DNA of 64,000 nucleotides from an uncultured Bacilli bacterium (GCA_947588815.1 CANQAG010000003.1:58360-122359), one strand, 5' to 3'. Shown: positions 1-11,594, numbered from the stretch's first letter. Notes: a model not told the origin generated them from the letters alone. A program made the numbers and translations.

Positions 1-207
1 ATTACCTTTGCTTTTTTGAAAGTTGAAATTTTAGGAGCTATCTCTATAATCGGAGTTATCACATTGGTTATTTGTTTTTTAGGAGTTTTAATCGGAGGCT
101 TTTTTGGTGATAAATTGCAAGGTAAAGCTGAAATAGTCGGAGGAATTATTTTAATTTTAATGGGATTAAAAATATTGTTGGAACATTTAGGATGGCTACC
201 ATTTTAA
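1..207 (+). CDS. C-terminal end of a MntP-like manganese efflux pump (5' end outside window)
   Basis: Frame open from base 1 ([65 protein letters not shown]); MntP-like last helices; partial. Confidence 0.7.
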   Translation: MTFAFLKVEILGAISIIGVITLVICFLGVLIGGFFGDKLQGKAEIVGGIILILMGLKILLEHLGWLPF

Positions 208-636
208 AATATTTATCTTAATTGTATCATTGATTTCAATTATACAATATGTACCTTCGGTTCCGTCGCGGGGTCGTGTTAAAGAACCGGGATTTACAAT
301 ATATCGTGAATTTGGTAATTCTATAATCTTTGCAACATGAAGATGACCGAAAAGAATAATATCAATGTTATTATCGATCATATATCTTTCGTTAATTTTT
401 GAAGAATCATTTCCATGTAACATCAAAATTCTTTTGTTATTGATTGTTAAGGTTCTCTCACGTGGGAAAGGATAGTAATCCACATTACCTTTTACGGAAG
501 CAAACGGAGAAAGTTCTTCTAATGACAATTCACTGTCTCCAAGATGTAAAAAATAATCTCCGTCATAATGAAGATTTGTGAGATCTTTAATAAATGAGCG
601 ATCACGATGCGTGTCGCTAACGACTACTAATTTCAT
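196..636 (-). CDS. YfcE/MJ0936-family metallophosphoesterase
   Basis: [12 protein letters not shown]...LHLGDSE...MLHGN...LFGHLH...NPGSLTRPR phosphodiesterase motifs. Confidence 0.9.
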   Translation of the reverse strand: MKLVVVSDTHRDRSFIKDLTNLHYDGDYFLHLGDSELSLEELSPFASVKGNVDYYPFPRERTLTINNKRILMLHGNDSSKINERYMIDNNIDIILFGHLHVAKIIELPNSRYIVNPGSLTRPRDGTEGTYCIIEINDTIKINILKW

Positions 637-753
637 GTTGATATTTTAAAACATCTTGAAAAATTATGCATTATAAAGACAAGGATTTAAAAGAAATAAA
701 AAAAGTTACCGTTAAGATTATCTTCCGGTTATACTTTATTTAGAGGAACAACT

Positions 754-1950
754 ATGGAAAGTTTAAAAGAATTATATAAAATCGGAAGAGGGCCTTCTTC
801 TTCACATACTATTGGCCCCGAAAGAGCCGCAAAAATTATGATGGAAAGATATCCAACAGCGGATTTTTTTGAAGTGGAATTATTAGGATCTTTAGCTTTT
901 ACGGGAAAAGGTCATAGAACAGATTTTGTATTGCAAAAAACTTTTAATGTTGATTGTAAAGTTGTCTTTAATACCGAGCTTAAAGAATTAATGCATCCAA
1001 ATACATTCATTATCCGCGCATATAAAGATAATCAACTTCTTGCTTCTTTAACTTTTTATAGTATTGGTGGTGGTAGTCTTCAAATTGAAGGTGAAGAAAA
1101 AACACCTAAAGATGAAATTTATTCTGAGAAAAATATGAAAGAAATAATTTTTTGGTGTCATTTAAATAATTGTTCTTTTGTGGATTATGTTTTTGCGCAT
1201 GAGAAAGTAACAATAAAAGGTTATTTAAATAAAGTTTATGAAAAAATGGAAGAATCAATTGAAAGAGGACTGCAAAAACAAGGAACCTTACCAGGGAAAC
1301 TTCATATAGAACGGAAAGCAAAAAGTATTTATGATTCGCGCATTCAAGGTGAAGATAATTGCGATCTAAAAACAATAGCTAGTTATGCATTAGCTGTCGC
1401 TGAAGAAAACGCCGCTGGAGAACAAGTAGTGACTGCTCCAACGTGTGGTTCTAGTGGGGTGCTTCCTGCGATTCTTCGTTTTGCTAAAGAAAAATATCAT
1501 TTCAGCCAAGAAAAAATTATAGAATCATTGGCTGTTGCCGGTATTTTTGGAAATGTTGTCAAAACGAATGCTTCGATTTCGGGTGCGGAGTGTGGATGTC
1601 AAGCAGAATTAGGAACAGCATGTGCTATGGCGTCTACGGCCCTAGCGTATCTTTTTGATTTATCGCTTGAGCAAATAGAATATGTTGCAGAGATGGCCTT
1701 AGAACATAATTTGGGTCTCACATGTGATCCGCTTGAAGGTATGGTTCAAATTCCGTGTATTGAAAGAAATGTAATTATCGCTTTAAGGGTTTTGGACTTA
1801 GTCGAACTAGCGAAACTTTTTACTAATTCTCACAAAATATCTTTTGATATGGTGGTCCAAACGATGAAAGAAACCGGAATGGATCTTAGTTATAAATATC
1901 GTGAAACCGCTGAAGGCGGATTGGCTCGATTAAAAGATAAGATTATTTAA
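754..1950 (+). CDS. sdaA: L-serine ammonia-lyase (iron-sulfur dependent), beta+alpha in one chain
   Basis: GPSSSHTIGPERAA beta-chain motif and TAPTCGSSGVLPA / GAECGCQAELG alpha-chain motifs. Confidence 0.88.
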   Translation: MESLKELYKIGRGPSSSHTIGPERAAKIMMERYPTADFFEVELLGSLAFTGKGHRTDFVLQKTFNVDCKVVFNTELKELMHPNTFIIRAYKDNQLLASLTFYSIGGGSLQIEGEEKTPKDEIYSEKNMKEIIFWCHLNNCSFVDYVFAHEKVTIKGYLNKVYEKMEESIERGLQKQGTLPGKLHIERKAKSIYDSRIQGEDNCDLKTIASYALAVAEENAAGEQVVTAPTCGSSGVLPAILRFAKEKYHFSQEKIIESLAVAGIFGNVVKTNASISGAECGCQAELGTACAMASTALAYLFDLSLEQIEYVAEMALEHNLGLTCDPLEGMVQIPCIERNVIIALRVLDLVELAKLFTNSHKISFDMVVQTMKETGMDLSYKYRETAEGGLARLKDKII

Positions 1951-2186
1951 TTGATGAATGTCAAACTCGTTTAAATTTTTAAAATTAATAGTACTATTTC
2001 ACAATTTTGAAAAAATAATTTATTTTGCAAAATAGATGACCATTTCTGGAGTACAAAAGAATTAACACCACACAATATTCATCGGCAATTCACTTGGATT
2101 TTTATTTAAAAAATAAGATTAATTAATCGAGTATTATTTGATAATAAGTAATGATATAATTTATTTTGTTCAAATGGGGTTAAGAA

Positions 2187-3914
2187 ATGATTGAACTTTA
2201 TCGTAAATATCTTAAGAAGTATAAAAAAGAGGTCATTTTAGGACCCTTGTTTAAGTTAATTGAAGCGATTTTTGAATTAATTGTCCCTTTAGTTGTGGCT
2301 TATATTATTGATCATGGTATAAAAAATAAAGAATTTGAAACTATCTACAAAATGGGTGGCGTTTTAATCGCTTTAGCGGTTGTCGGATTATGCTCAACTT
2401 TGGTTTGTCAGTTTTTTGCTTCAAAAGTTTCACAAAAAGTCGGAACACAAATGCGGAAAGACTTATATGTTCATATAAACAGTTTATCTAATCGAGAAAT
2501 CGATAAACTGACTGTCTCAAGCCTGCAAACCAGATTGGTTAACGATACGATTCAAGTTCAAAATTCAATTGCGATGTTGATTCGTCTTGCAATACGAGCT
2601 CCATTTATTGTCGTTGGGGCCACGATTATGTCCTTTATGATTAGTCCTACTTTGGCGATTATCTTTGTGTTTGCAACTCTAGCAATCGGGTTAATAATCT
2701 TTTTGGTTTCTAAATTTTCATTACCACATAATAAAAAGATGCAACAACAATTAGATGACTTGACTGTTATTACTAAGGAGAATCTCACTGGTGCTAGAGT
2801 GGTTAGGGCATTTTCCAAACAACAATATGAGCAAAAGCGTTTTTATGATAAGGCGAATAGTTTGGAAAAAACGTCACTTAAAATCGCCAAAATTTCATCG
2901 TGCCTCAATCCATTGACGAGTGTCGTCGTCAATATGACGATAGTTTTAATAATTTATTTTGGAATGTTTCAAGTTGAAAGTGCCTCACTTACTCAAGGGC
3001 AAATTATCTCACTTGTCAATTATATGACTCAGATTTCAATTGCGATTGTTGTTGTCGCCAATTTGGTGGTGCTATTTTCTAAAGCAAGCGCTTCGTCAAA
3101 AAGAATAAATGAAGTCTTTAATACTTCTTCAAGTATTATAAATGGAACCGAAAAGTTTGAAGATTCAAAGATAAGTATTGAATTTAAAAAAGTAGATATG
3201 CGATATAGCGATTCTGCGATGAACGCTTTGAGTGATATTAATTTTAAAGTGGAAAGCGGAATGACGCTTGGAATAATCGGAGGAACCGGAGCTGGCAAAT
3301 CAACATTGATCAATCTTTTAATGAGATTTTATGATGTAAATAATGGTGAGATTTTGATAAACGGTCTAAATATAAAAGAATACGATATAAAATCTTTGCG
3401 TGAAAATATAGCGGTTGTTCATCAAAAACCGACTTTATTCAGTGGCACGATTAAAGCAAATCTGAAGTATGGCAAAGAAGATGCAACAGAAGACGAAATG
3501 TATGAAGCGTTGAAAATGGCAAATGCCTATGATTTTGTATGTGAAAAAGAAGGATTAGAAACCGTGGTTCTTCAAGGTGGCAAAAACTTTTCGGGTGGAC
3601 AAAAACAACGTTTAGCGATCGCTCGTGCGTTAATTCGTAATCCGAAATTATTAATCCTGGATGATGCGACTTCAGCATTAGATTATAAGACCGAGGCTGA
3701 AGTTAAAAAAGCGATTTTCAAACGTTTTAAAGGGACGATGATCGTTATTTCCCAAAGAGTAGCGACGATTAAAAATCTTGATCAAATCATCGTCTTAGAA
3801 GACGGATTAATTGTTGGTTTTGGAAATCATCGTGATTTATATGAAAATTGTGAAGTTTATCGTGAAATTTGCGATTCACAACTATCGAAAGATGAGGTGA
3901 ACCGCGATGAATAA
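2187..3914 (+). CDS. ABC transporter, TM-NBD half-transporter (multidrug/lipid exporter type)
   Basis: GGTGAGKST Walker A, FSGGQKQRLAIARAL signature, LLILDDATSALD Walker B. Confidence 0.92.
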   Translation: MIELYRKYLKKYKKEVILGPLFKLIEAIFELIVPLVVAYIIDHGIKNKEFETIYKMGGVLIALAVVGLCSTLVCQFFASKVSQKVGTQMRKDLYVHINSLSNREIDKLTVSSLQTRLVNDTIQVQNSIAMLIRLAIRAPFIVVGATIMSFMISPTLAIIFVFATLAIGLIIFLVSKFSLPHNKKMQQQLDDLTVITKENLTGARVVRAFSKQQYEQKRFYDKANSLEKTSLKIAKISSCLNPLTSVVVNMTIVLIIYFGMFQVESASLTQGQIISLVNYMTQISIAIVVVANLVVLFSKASASSKRINEVFNTSSSIINGTEKFEDSKISIEFKKVDMRYSDSAMNALSDINFKVESGMTLGIIGGTGAGKSTLINLLMRFYDVNNGEILINGLNIKEYDIKSLRENIAVVHQKPTLFSGTIKANLKYGKEDATEDEMYEALKMANAYDFVCEKEGLETVVLQGGKNFSGGQKQRLAIARALIRNPKLLILDDATSALDYKTEAEVKKAIFKRFKGTMIVISQRVATIKNLDQIIVLEDGLIVGFGNHRDLYENCEVYREICDSQLSKDEVNRDE

Positions 3915-5643
3915 AAATATTTTAAGAAGAATATTACATTACACTAAACCTTATAGAAAGTGGATCGTCACGACGATAATTTCTGCACTAATCTATGTTT
4001 TGACCACACTTATTATCCCGATTATTACCGGAGATGCAATCAATTCGGTGGTAGGACCGCGACAAGTAGATTATAAAGCGGTGACAATAAGAATCTTGAT
4101 TATAATAGTGCTTTTTGTAATAGGCGCAATCGCAGAATGGATCTTATCATATGCTTCTAACGAGTTAAGTTATAAAACAGTAAAAGATATGCGAAAAGAT
4201 GCGATTGATAAAATATTAAATGTTGATTTAAAGCATTTAGATGCAATGGCAACAGGTGATATTATCACTAACGTAATTACTGATGTCGATCAAGTTAGCG
4301 ATGGATTAATTCAATGTTTTAAACAATTTTTTACCGGAATCATTACCATAATCGGAACTTTAGTTTTGATGTTTGTGATTTGTTTTCCAATCGCCATCGC
4401 GGTCGTCATTTTAACTCCGTTAAGTTTATTTGTGGCTTCTTATATTGCAAAATCTTCCGCGGAAACTTTCAAATTGCAATCTAATAAAAGAGGGGAATTA
4501 GGCGCCTTTGTAAATGAGTATCTTTCAAATCAAAGTATTGTCACTTCGTATGGATTAGAGCAAAAAACGATTGATGATTTTGAAAAAATCAATCAAGAAT
4601 TAGATAAATATGGTTTTAAATCTCAGATTTTCGGAGCTTTAATCAATCCGTCTACGCGTTTTGTCAACGCGATTATCTATGCCGTTTTGGCAGTTGGAGG
4701 GGCCCTAATAGTTTTAGATGGGCGTTTCGGTTTAACAATCGGGGCTTTATATTCATTTCTTACTTATGCTTCGCATTATACAAAGCCGTTTAATGAAATT
4801 TCGGGAGTAATCGCCGAATTACAGAATTCCTTCGCTTCCGCAAAAAGAATTTTTGCGTTTTTGGATATCGAAGATCAATCTAGTGATAAAAATAATTATG
4901 TATTAAGAGATCCTCAAGGAAATTTTAATTTAGATAATGTGAGTTTCTCCTATAATGATAAAAAAATAGTAATCGATAATTTAAATTTAGAAATTAAAAA
5001 AGGAACCGCGGTTGCTATTGTAGGACCGACAGGATGCGGAAAAACGACGTTGATAAATCTTTTAATGCGTTTTTACGATGTGAATCAAGGAATAATAAAG
5101 TTAGATAATCATGATATTAAAACTCTGACTAGAAATTCGTTACGAGAAGGGTTTGGAATGGTGCTTCAAGATAGTTGGATCTTTAAAGGTTCAATTAGAG
5201 ATAACGTCGCATATTCCGTCGATAATGCGACTGAAGAAGAAATAATTGCCGCTTGCAAAAGTAGCAAAGTACACAATTTTGTAATGAGAATGGAGCACGG
5301 ATATGATACGATAATCGATGATGCAAGTGGTCTTTCTGAAGGACAAAAACAGCTGATTTGCATCGCCAGATTAATGCTTAAAGATCCAAAAATATTGATC
5401 CTTGATGAAGCGACATCCTCACTTGATACCAGAAGTGAAATTATCATTCAAAATAACTTTAAAAAGTTAATTAAAGGTAAAACTTCATTTATTATCGCTC
5501 ATCGATTGGCGACTATTAAAGAAGCCGACATAATCTTGGTAATGAAAAATGGCCAGATTGTCGAAAGAGGAACACATGAAGCCTTGCTTTCACAAAAAGG
5601 GTTCTATTTTGAACTTTATAATGCTCAGTTTAATGGTGAGTAG
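3907..5643 (+). CDS. ABC transporter, TM-NBD half-transporter, partner of preceding gene
   Basis: GPTGCGKTT Walker A, LSEGQKQLICIARL signature, ILILDEATSSLD; overlaps upstream gene by 8 nt. Confidence 0.92.
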   Translation: MNKNILRRILHYTKPYRKWIVTTIISALIYVLTTLIIPIITGDAINSVVGPRQVDYKAVTIRILIIIVLFVIGAIAEWILSYASNELSYKTVKDMRKDAIDKILNVDLKHLDAMATGDIITNVITDVDQVSDGLIQCFKQFFTGIITIIGTLVLMFVICFPIAIAVVILTPLSLFVASYIAKSSAETFKLQSNKRGELGAFVNEYLSNQSIVTSYGLEQKTIDDFEKINQELDKYGFKSQIFGALINPSTRFVNAIIYAVLAVGGALIVLDGRFGLTIGALYSFLTYASHYTKPFNEISGVIAELQNSFASAKRIFAFLDIEDQSSDKNNYVLRDPQGNFNLDNVSFSYNDKKIVIDNLNLEIKKGTAVAIVGPTGCGKTTLINLLMRFYDVNQGIIKLDNHDIKTLTRNSLREGFGMVLQDSWIFKGSIRDNVAYSVDNATEEEIIAACKSSKVHNFVMRMEHGYDTIIDDASGLSEGQKQLICIARLMLKDPKILILDEATSSLDTRSEIIIQNNFKKLIKGKTSFIIAHRLATIKEADIILVMKNGQIVERGTHEALLSQKGFYFELYNAQFNGE

Positions 5644-5654
5644 AAAGGAAAATT

Positions 5655-6749
5655 ATGAAAAATCCTAAAGCAGATAAATTTTATATGCCGGGCGAATATG
5701 AGCCTCACGAAAAAACTTTGATGCTTTTTCCGTTTCGCGGAGATGTGTGGCGTTTAAAAGCAAAGCCGGCGCGCGCCGTTTTTCAACAACTCGTTAAAGC
5801 TATCAGTGAATATGAACCGGTTTTAATAGGGGTAAGAAAAAGCGATTTTGAAGTTGCTAAAGAATTATTAAACTTTAAAAATGTTTCGCTAATTGAAATG
5901 AATTACGATGATTGTTGGATGCGCGATGTAGGACCAACTTTTGTTGTCGATAATAAAGGGGACATTCGCGGCGTTGATTGGAAATTCAACGCTTGGGGCG
6001 GAAGTTACGATGGCTTATACGAACCTTATGATGCGGACGATAAAGTTGCGGCTACTATTTTAGAAAATGAAGGTATTGAAAGGTACCGTCTCGATGATTT
6101 TGTGTTAGAAGGCGGGTCGATTCACGTTGACGGAGAAGGAACGGCGTTAGTGACTGAAGCCTGTTTGCTATCGAAAGGAAGAAATCCGCATTTGACAAAA
6201 GAAGAGATAGAAAGCAAACTCAAAGATTATCTTAATGTAGAAAAAGTAATCTGGTTGCCACGTGGTATTTATCTTGATGAAACTAATGAACATGTTGATA
6301 ATGTCGCGTGTTTTATAAAACCAGGAGAGGTTTTAATGGCATATTGCACTGATCCGCAAGATCCACAATATGAACTGTCTAAAGTCACATATGATGCGCT
6401 TTTAAAACAAAAAGACGCTAAAGGGAGACAAATCAAAGTTCATAAGATGGTAATGCCAAATCCTGTTTACATTAGTGATGAAGAAGCGGAAGGATTAGAA
6501 ATAAAAAAAGATAGTTTAAATCGCATAAAAGGGATGCGTTTGGCAGCCTCATATGTTAATTTTTATATAATTAACGGAGCGATTGTAATGCCGGGATTTA
6601 ATGATCCTAATGATAAACTAGCTAAAGAGACGTTAGAAAAACTTTTTCCAGAACGAAAAATTATTCAAATCAATACCCGAGAAATTCTTTTAGGAGGAGG
6701 CAATATTCATTGCTTGACTCAACAAATGCCAAGGAGAAAATCAAGATGA
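5655..6749 (+). CDS. aguA: Agmatine deiminase
   Basis: MPGEYEPHEKTLMLFPFRGDVWR, DCWMRDVGPTFVV, GGSIHVDGEGT, GGGNIHCLTQQMP. Confidence 0.95.
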   Translation: MKNPKADKFYMPGEYEPHEKTLMLFPFRGDVWRLKAKPARAVFQQLVKAISEYEPVLIGVRKSDFEVAKELLNFKNVSLIEMNYDDCWMRDVGPTFVVDNKGDIRGVDWKFNAWGGSYDGLYEPYDADDKVAATILENEGIERYRLDDFVLEGGSIHVDGEGTALVTEACLLSKGRNPHLTKEEIESKLKDYLNVEKVIWLPRGIYLDETNEHVDNVACFIKPGEVLMAYCTDPQDPQYELSKVTYDALLKQKDAKGRQIKVHKMVMPNPVYISDEEAEGLEIKKDSLNRIKGMRLAASYVNFYIINGAIVMPGFNDPNDKLAKETLEKLFPERKIIQINTREILLGGGNIHCLTQQMPRRKSR

Positions 6750-7600
6750 GAAAAGTTAAAGTTGCTGCAACGCAAATGGCGACAAGTTGGAATCGAGAAG
6801 ATAATTTAATGAAAGCGGAACGCTTAGTGCGAAAAGCCGCTCAAGAGGGAGCAAATATTATTCTCCTTCAAGAATTATTTGAAACACCGTATTTTTGTCA
6901 AAAAGAAAAATATAAGTATTTTCAATTAGCGACTACAAGTGAAACAAATGAAGCGATTAAAAGATTTAAAAAGATAGCCAAGGAATTACATGTCGTTTTA
7001 CCGATTTCGTTTTTTGAACGAGCTAATAATGTCTTTTATAATTCTTTGGCACTTATAGATACTGATGGCGAAGTTAAAGGTATCTATCGTAAAACTCATA
7101 TTCCTACTGGGGAATGTTATGAAGAAAAATTTTATTTTTCTCCAGGCGATACGGGCTTTATGGTATTTGATACAGAATTTGGAAAGTTGGGTCTTGGAAT
7201 TTGCTGGGATCAATGGTTCCCGGAAACGGCTCGCTCTTTAGCTTTATTAGGCGCGGAAATTTTAATGTTTCCTACGGCGATAGGGTCAGAACCAACTCCG
7301 ACCATTGATTCAAAATTGCATTGGCAAAACACAATGAGAGGACACGCCGCTGCGAACATCATGCCCTTAGTGGCATCTAATCGTGTGGGAGTTGAAAAGG
7401 ATGATGATTCTTCGATGACATTCTATGGTTCTTCTTTTATCGCCAATGAAGAAGGAGAAATCGTTAAAGAATTAAATCGTACCGAAGAGAATATTCTAGT
7501 AGCGGAATTTGATTTAGATGAAATAGCTAAAAAAAGATATTCTTGGGGTGTTTTCCGTGATCGACGACCGGAAATGTACAAGACCCTTTTGAAAAAATAA
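6746..7600 (+). CDS. aguB: N-carbamoylputrescine amidase (start refined; ATGA overlap with aguA)
   Basis: Nitrilase fold MRKVKVAATQM, LLQELFETPYFCQ, YRKTHIP, GICWDQWFPETAR. Confidence 0.95.
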   Translation: MRKVKVAATQMATSWNREDNLMKAERLVRKAAQEGANIILLQELFETPYFCQKEKYKYFQLATTSETNEAIKRFKKIAKELHVVLPISFFERANNVFYNSLALIDTDGEVKGIYRKTHIPTGECYEEKFYFSPGDTGFMVFDTEFGKLGLGICWDQWFPETARSLALLGAEILMFPTAIGSEPTPTIDSKLHWQNTMRGHAAANIMPLVASNRVGVEKDDDSSMTFYGSSFIANEEGEIVKELNRTEENILVAEFDLDEIAKKRYSWGVFRDRRPEMYKTLLKK

Positions 7601-7612
7601 GGAGAATAGGTT

Positions 7613-8860
7613 ATGAATCAAAATTTAAAAAAAGTTGATGAAGAAGTTTATGAAGCCATTGCGTTAGAGAGGCTTCGCCAAGAACAACATCTTGAATTAA
7701 TTGCTTCGGAAAATTATGTTTCCAAAGCAGTTTTAGAAGCGCAAGGCTCGATCATGACCAACAAATATGCGGAAGGTTATCCGTCTAAACGCTATTATGG
7801 TGGTTGTGAATATGTAGATATTGTTGAAGAACTAGCGTGTGAACGATTAAAAAAACTTTTCGATTGCAAATTTGCTAACGTGCAACCACATTCAGGATCA
7901 CAAGCCAATATGGCAGCAATTCGTTCTTTGATTAATCTTCATGATCGAATTTTGGGGATGAGCCTCGATGGTGGTGGCCATCTTACTCATGGTTATCACT
8001 TGTCTTTTTCGGGTCAAGATTATGAAAGTTATTCTTATGGTATTGATTCAAATACTGAAATGATCGATTATGACGCAATTGAAAAATATGCTTTAGAAAT
8101 CAAACCTCGTTTGATTATTGCAGGAGCCTCAGCTTATCCTCGCAAAATTGACTTTAAACGTTTTAGGGAGATTGCCGATAAAGTAGGAGCTTATCTTATG
8201 GTTGATATGGCTCATATTGCCGGTTTAGTAGCGGCCGGATTGCATCAAAATCCGTGCCCTTATGCCCATGTTGTAACATCTACCACTCATAAAACATTGC
8301 GTGGTCCCCGCGGTGGAATTATTTTAACCAACGATGAAGAACTTTATAAAAAGATCAATAAAACTGTATTCCCCGGTGTTCAAGGAGGACCGCTTATGCA
8401 TGTTATTGCCGCAAAAGCGGTCGCTTTTAAAGAAGCCTTAGATCCCTCTTTTATCGAATATCAAAAGCAAGTGGTTAAAAATGCGGCAGCATTGGCAAAT
8501 GAATTGAAAAATTTGCAATATCATGTTGTTAGCGGTGGCACTGATAATCATCTTCTTTTATTGGATGTAAAAAGCAGTGCTCATATTACCGGTAAGGCAG
8601 CAGAAACCTTACTTCATAGTGTCAATATTACGTGCAATAAAAATACCATTCCAAATGATACCGAAAAACCTTTTTATGCTAGCGGTATTCGTCTTGGAAC
8701 TCCAGCTTTAACGACTCGTGGTATGAAAGAGGCGGAAATGATATTAATTGCAAGACTTATTGATAGAGCCTTGAAAAATAGCGAAAACGAAAAAGTGCTT
8801 TGCGAAATAAAGCAAGAAGTTATCAAATTAACTGAACGTTTTCCGTTAAACTATGATTAG
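7613..8860 (+). CDS. glyA: Serine hydroxymethyltransferase
   Basis: [50 protein letters not shown]. Confidence 0.98.
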   Translation: MNQNLKKVDEEVYEAIALERLRQEQHLELIASENYVSKAVLEAQGSIMTNKYAEGYPSKRYYGGCEYVDIVEELACERLKKLFDCKFANVQPHSGSQANMAAIRSLINLHDRILGMSLDGGGHLTHGYHLSFSGQDYESYSYGIDSNTEMIDYDAIEKYALEIKPRLIIAGASAYPRKIDFKRFREIADKVGAYLMVDMAHIAGLVAAGLHQNPCPYAHVVTSTTHKTLRGPRGGIILTNDEELYKKINKTVFPGVQGGPLMHVIAAKAVAFKEALDPSFIEYQKQVVKNAAALANELKNLQYHVVSGGTDNHLLLLDVKSSAHITGKAAETLLHSVNITCNKNTIPNDTEKPFYASGIRLGTPALTTRGMKEAEMILIARLIDRALKNSENEKVLCEIKQEVIKLTERFPLNYD

Positions 8861-8861
8861 T

Positions 8862-10019
8862 TTATCGATTTTTATAATTTGTAATTAATAATTTTTGATA
8901 ATTAGAATAATCATTGATCGTTATTTGTGGATTTCCGTTTTCATCGAGATTATTTTCATCGATTGAAACATTCATATTGTCTACATAGGCAGAAGTGCCT
9001 TCACTTTGACCTTGTAAATTTAAATAAACGTTGTTAAAGAAAGAACCGACATCATTTAAAAATTTGTTATGTGACCAAAAACTGTTGCTGTTTTCCCATT
9101 CTTTGGTGATAGCAGAATCGATTCTAGAAGAAAAATCAGTATAGTAATTGTAATCTGTAATTGATAATAATTCTTTAATTGATGAAAAAACTTCGAAATA
9201 AGCAGAGTATTGTAAGAAAGGATCGTCGCTGTTTAAAATAACATACGCGGCGATAAGATTGGCATCATCTTCGCGAGCGACGCCTTTGGCATGAGCAATT
9301 TCATGAGCATAGCAAAATGCAGTTTCAGCTATAGGAATATCTTTATTGATGCTTATTTCAACTGTCGGAGCAAAGAAATTGCCGGTTATGTGCATTTGAG
9401 ACATAAACCAAGAGAAAAAAGCGTTTTTGACTTTAGGCTGATAATCAATAAAATAGTCACCTTCGATTTTATCAAATTCTTTGTTGATAATTTCTGAAAG
9501 TTCATCATTACTATAAGGATTTATAACAAGTCCGTTATCATCACGAGTTACTTTTTTTGAGACTTCGTTAAAAAGTTTAAGATGATATTCGGACATCTGT
9601 TTTATTTCTTGGCTTGAAACTTTCTCGGTATTGATATCGATAGGCAAGTCACTTCTACCATAAGCAACACTGCCCGTGATTGTATAATACAAGGATACAA
9701 AAACTATTAAACAGACAACGGAAAGGGCTTGATTAATGGCGCTTATCCATTTAAATTTTATTAATTTTATTATAAGCATGACAATGGTAACAATAATTAG
9801 CAAAATTGCGATAACGACTAACAATTCAAATAAAGAAAAAGAGATGTTATTTGTTATTCCGCCCATCCAATTATTATAAAAATTACCAAAAGCTTTTGTA
9901 TACCAATCGCTAAGACCAGCATTGGATTTGAAGGCCGCCCAAATGACGATAAGGACAACCATAACCGCTATTGAAATACCTTTTGCAATTATCGAAATTA
10001 ATTTCATGTAGATCACCAA
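8862..10019 (-). CDS. DUF3810-like membrane protein with HExxH-like motif
   Basis: N-terminal TM helices and CYAHEIAHAKGVAREDDANLIAAYVI. Confidence 0.75.
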   Translation of the reverse strand: MVIYMKLISIIAKGISIAVMVVLIVIWAAFKSNAGLSDWYTKAFGNFYNNWMGGITNNISFSLFELLVVIAILLIIVTIVMLIIKLIKFKWISAINQALSVVCLIVFVSLYYTITGSVAYGRSDLPIDINTEKVSSQEIKQMSEYHLKLFNEVSKKVTRDDNGLVINPYSNDELSEIINKEFDKIEGDYFIDYQPKVKNAFFSWFMSQMHITGNFFAPTVEISINKDIPIAETAFCYAHEIAHAKGVAREDDANLIAAYVILNSDDPFLQYSAYFEVFSSIKELLSITDYNYYTDFSSRIDSAITKEWENSNSFWSHNKFLNDVGSFFNNVYLNLQGQSEGTSAYVDNMNVSIDENNLDENGNPQITINDYSNYQKLLITNYKNR

Positions 10020-10073
10020 AAATATTATATCACTTTTTATAAAAAACTAGTAGAATTTTATTAGGAGGTACTT

Positions 10074-10568
10074 ATGAAGAAATTTTTTCAAGAATTTAAA
10101 GATTTCATTAATCGTGGCAATGTTATCGATATGGCTGTTGGTGTAATTATCGGTAGTGCTTTTGGCAAGATTGTTACGGCGATGGTTGATGGAATCATCA
10201 TGCCGCTTATCACTTTAGCGACCGGTGAAAGCGACATCAGTGGATTATCAGTGGTCTTAAACGGAGTAAACAAATATATTACTGACGAAAATGGAAGTCA
10301 AGTTTTAAATCCGGAAGCGGTGTTGTTAAGATGGGGAAACCTAATTCAAGTAACCATCGATTTCCTATTAATCGCATTGGTTTTATTTACAATTGTAAAA
10401 ATTGTGAATGTAATTCATCATCGGTTAAATCGCAAAAAAGAAGAAGCTGAAAAAATCAAAAAGGAAGAAGAAGCTAAAGTAGCGGCAGTTGAAGCAGCAA
10501 AACCAACTCCGACAGAAGCTTTGTTAATTGAAATCAGAGATTTGTTAAAAAAGGACGAAACTAAGTAA
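10074..10568 (+). CDS. mscL: Large-conductance mechanosensitive channel
   Basis: MKKFFQEFKDFINRGNVIDMAVGVIIGSAFGKIVTAMVDGIIMPLI. Confidence 0.97.
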   Translation: MKKFFQEFKDFINRGNVIDMAVGVIIGSAFGKIVTAMVDGIIMPLITLATGESDISGLSVVLNGVNKYITDENGSQVLNPEAVLLRWGNLIQVTIDFLLIALVLFTIVKIVNVIHHRLNRKKEEAEKIKKEEEAKVAAVEAAKPTPTEALLIEIRDLLKKDETK

Positions 10569-10569
10569 A

Positions 10570-11406
10570 TTATAGATTAAAAATATAAAACAAATATCCT
10601 GTACTTAAAGCGACAATAGCAAGGATGGATAAAGCGATTAATCCATCACGCCAAGTCGCTTTTTTTCTAAACAAAAAGACGATACCTAAACCGGAATTGA
10701 TTATTAAACCGGCAATAAGAGAACCAAAAGAGAGGCCTCCTTTTAAAAATAATTCGGTGGTAAGAATTGAAGAAGAGCAATTAGGAATAAGACCTATTAT
10801 AGTGGCTAAAAGCGGTCCTAACGCTTGATTGGTTTCTAAGAAGGTCATGATATTGTTTTCACCAATCCAAAATATTAAAAGCCCGAAAATCAAGTTTATA
10901 ATCAAAACATACAGAAAAATTTTAAAAGTGTGAATTAAAGGATGAATTAGATGTTTATGAATCGGTGTTTCGGGTTTTTCTGTGACGTTCGATTCAGTAT
11001 TTACTGCCTTTTGTTTATTAATAAATTTGTTTGAGAATAAATAGTCGCACAAAAAGCCGATGACAAATCCTAAAATGAGTTTTGTAATAATTAAAGGTAA
11101 AACATATAGGGATTTTGAAGTATCACTTAATAAGATAGGAATCGATTCATCGCTACAAGCAATAAATATCGCGATTAGAGTTCCAAAAGAAATTCCTTTA
11201 TCAATGTAAAGTTCTGAAGCGACGATTGAAAAACTGCATTGTGGGATAAGACCGAGTAGAGATCCTACAAACGGAGCATATTTATGATTTTGCCTTAAAA
11301 GCATGACCAGTTTTTGTTCGAAAAAAGAAACGATAACATAGATAAAAAAAGTGATGATAAACACTTTGAAACTATCGATTAAAGCATCTAATAAAATTTC
11401 AGTCAT
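10570..11406 (-). CDS. Putative 10-TM permease / heavy-metal exporter-like (ArsP_2-like)
   Basis: Internal duplication (GLIPQCSFSIVASELYIDKGISFGTLIA / GLIPNCSSSILTTELFLKGGLSFGSLIA) and multiple TM helices. Confidence 0.7.
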   Translation of the reverse strand: MTEILLDALIDSFKVFIITFFIYVIVSFFEQKLVMLLRQNHKYAPFVGSLLGLIPQCSFSIVASELYIDKGISFGTLIAIFIACSDESIPILLSDTSKSLYVLPLIITKLILGFVIGFLCDYLFSNKFINKQKAVNTESNVTEKPETPIHKHLIHPLIHTFKIFLYVLIINLIFGLLIFWIGENNIMTFLETNQALGPLLATIIGLIPNCSSSILTTELFLKGGLSFGSLIAGLIINSGLGIVFLFRKKATWRDGLIALSILAIVALSTGYLFYIFNL

Positions 11407-11594
11407 TTTCTTTCCTCTAAGCCTAGTTATTATGTGAAAATAAAAAGCTACTTACAACAAATAAAGTAAACTTAAATTATGTTTTAATCGTTTAAAGTTG
11501 TTGGTTGATAGAGCAAAAGAAGTTTTTCGGATAAAAACGAAATTAATTTTGTTAAGTTTCTTGCACAAAAATGTTTTTACTTAATTATTTCTCA

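Noticed and set aside
1106-1375. Minus-strand ORF inside sdaA
   Set aside because: Antisense shadow of a conserved gene; similar shadows at 2558, 3029, 5166, 15515, 40629, 41526, 44225, 48547 and 50791 were rejected for the same reason.
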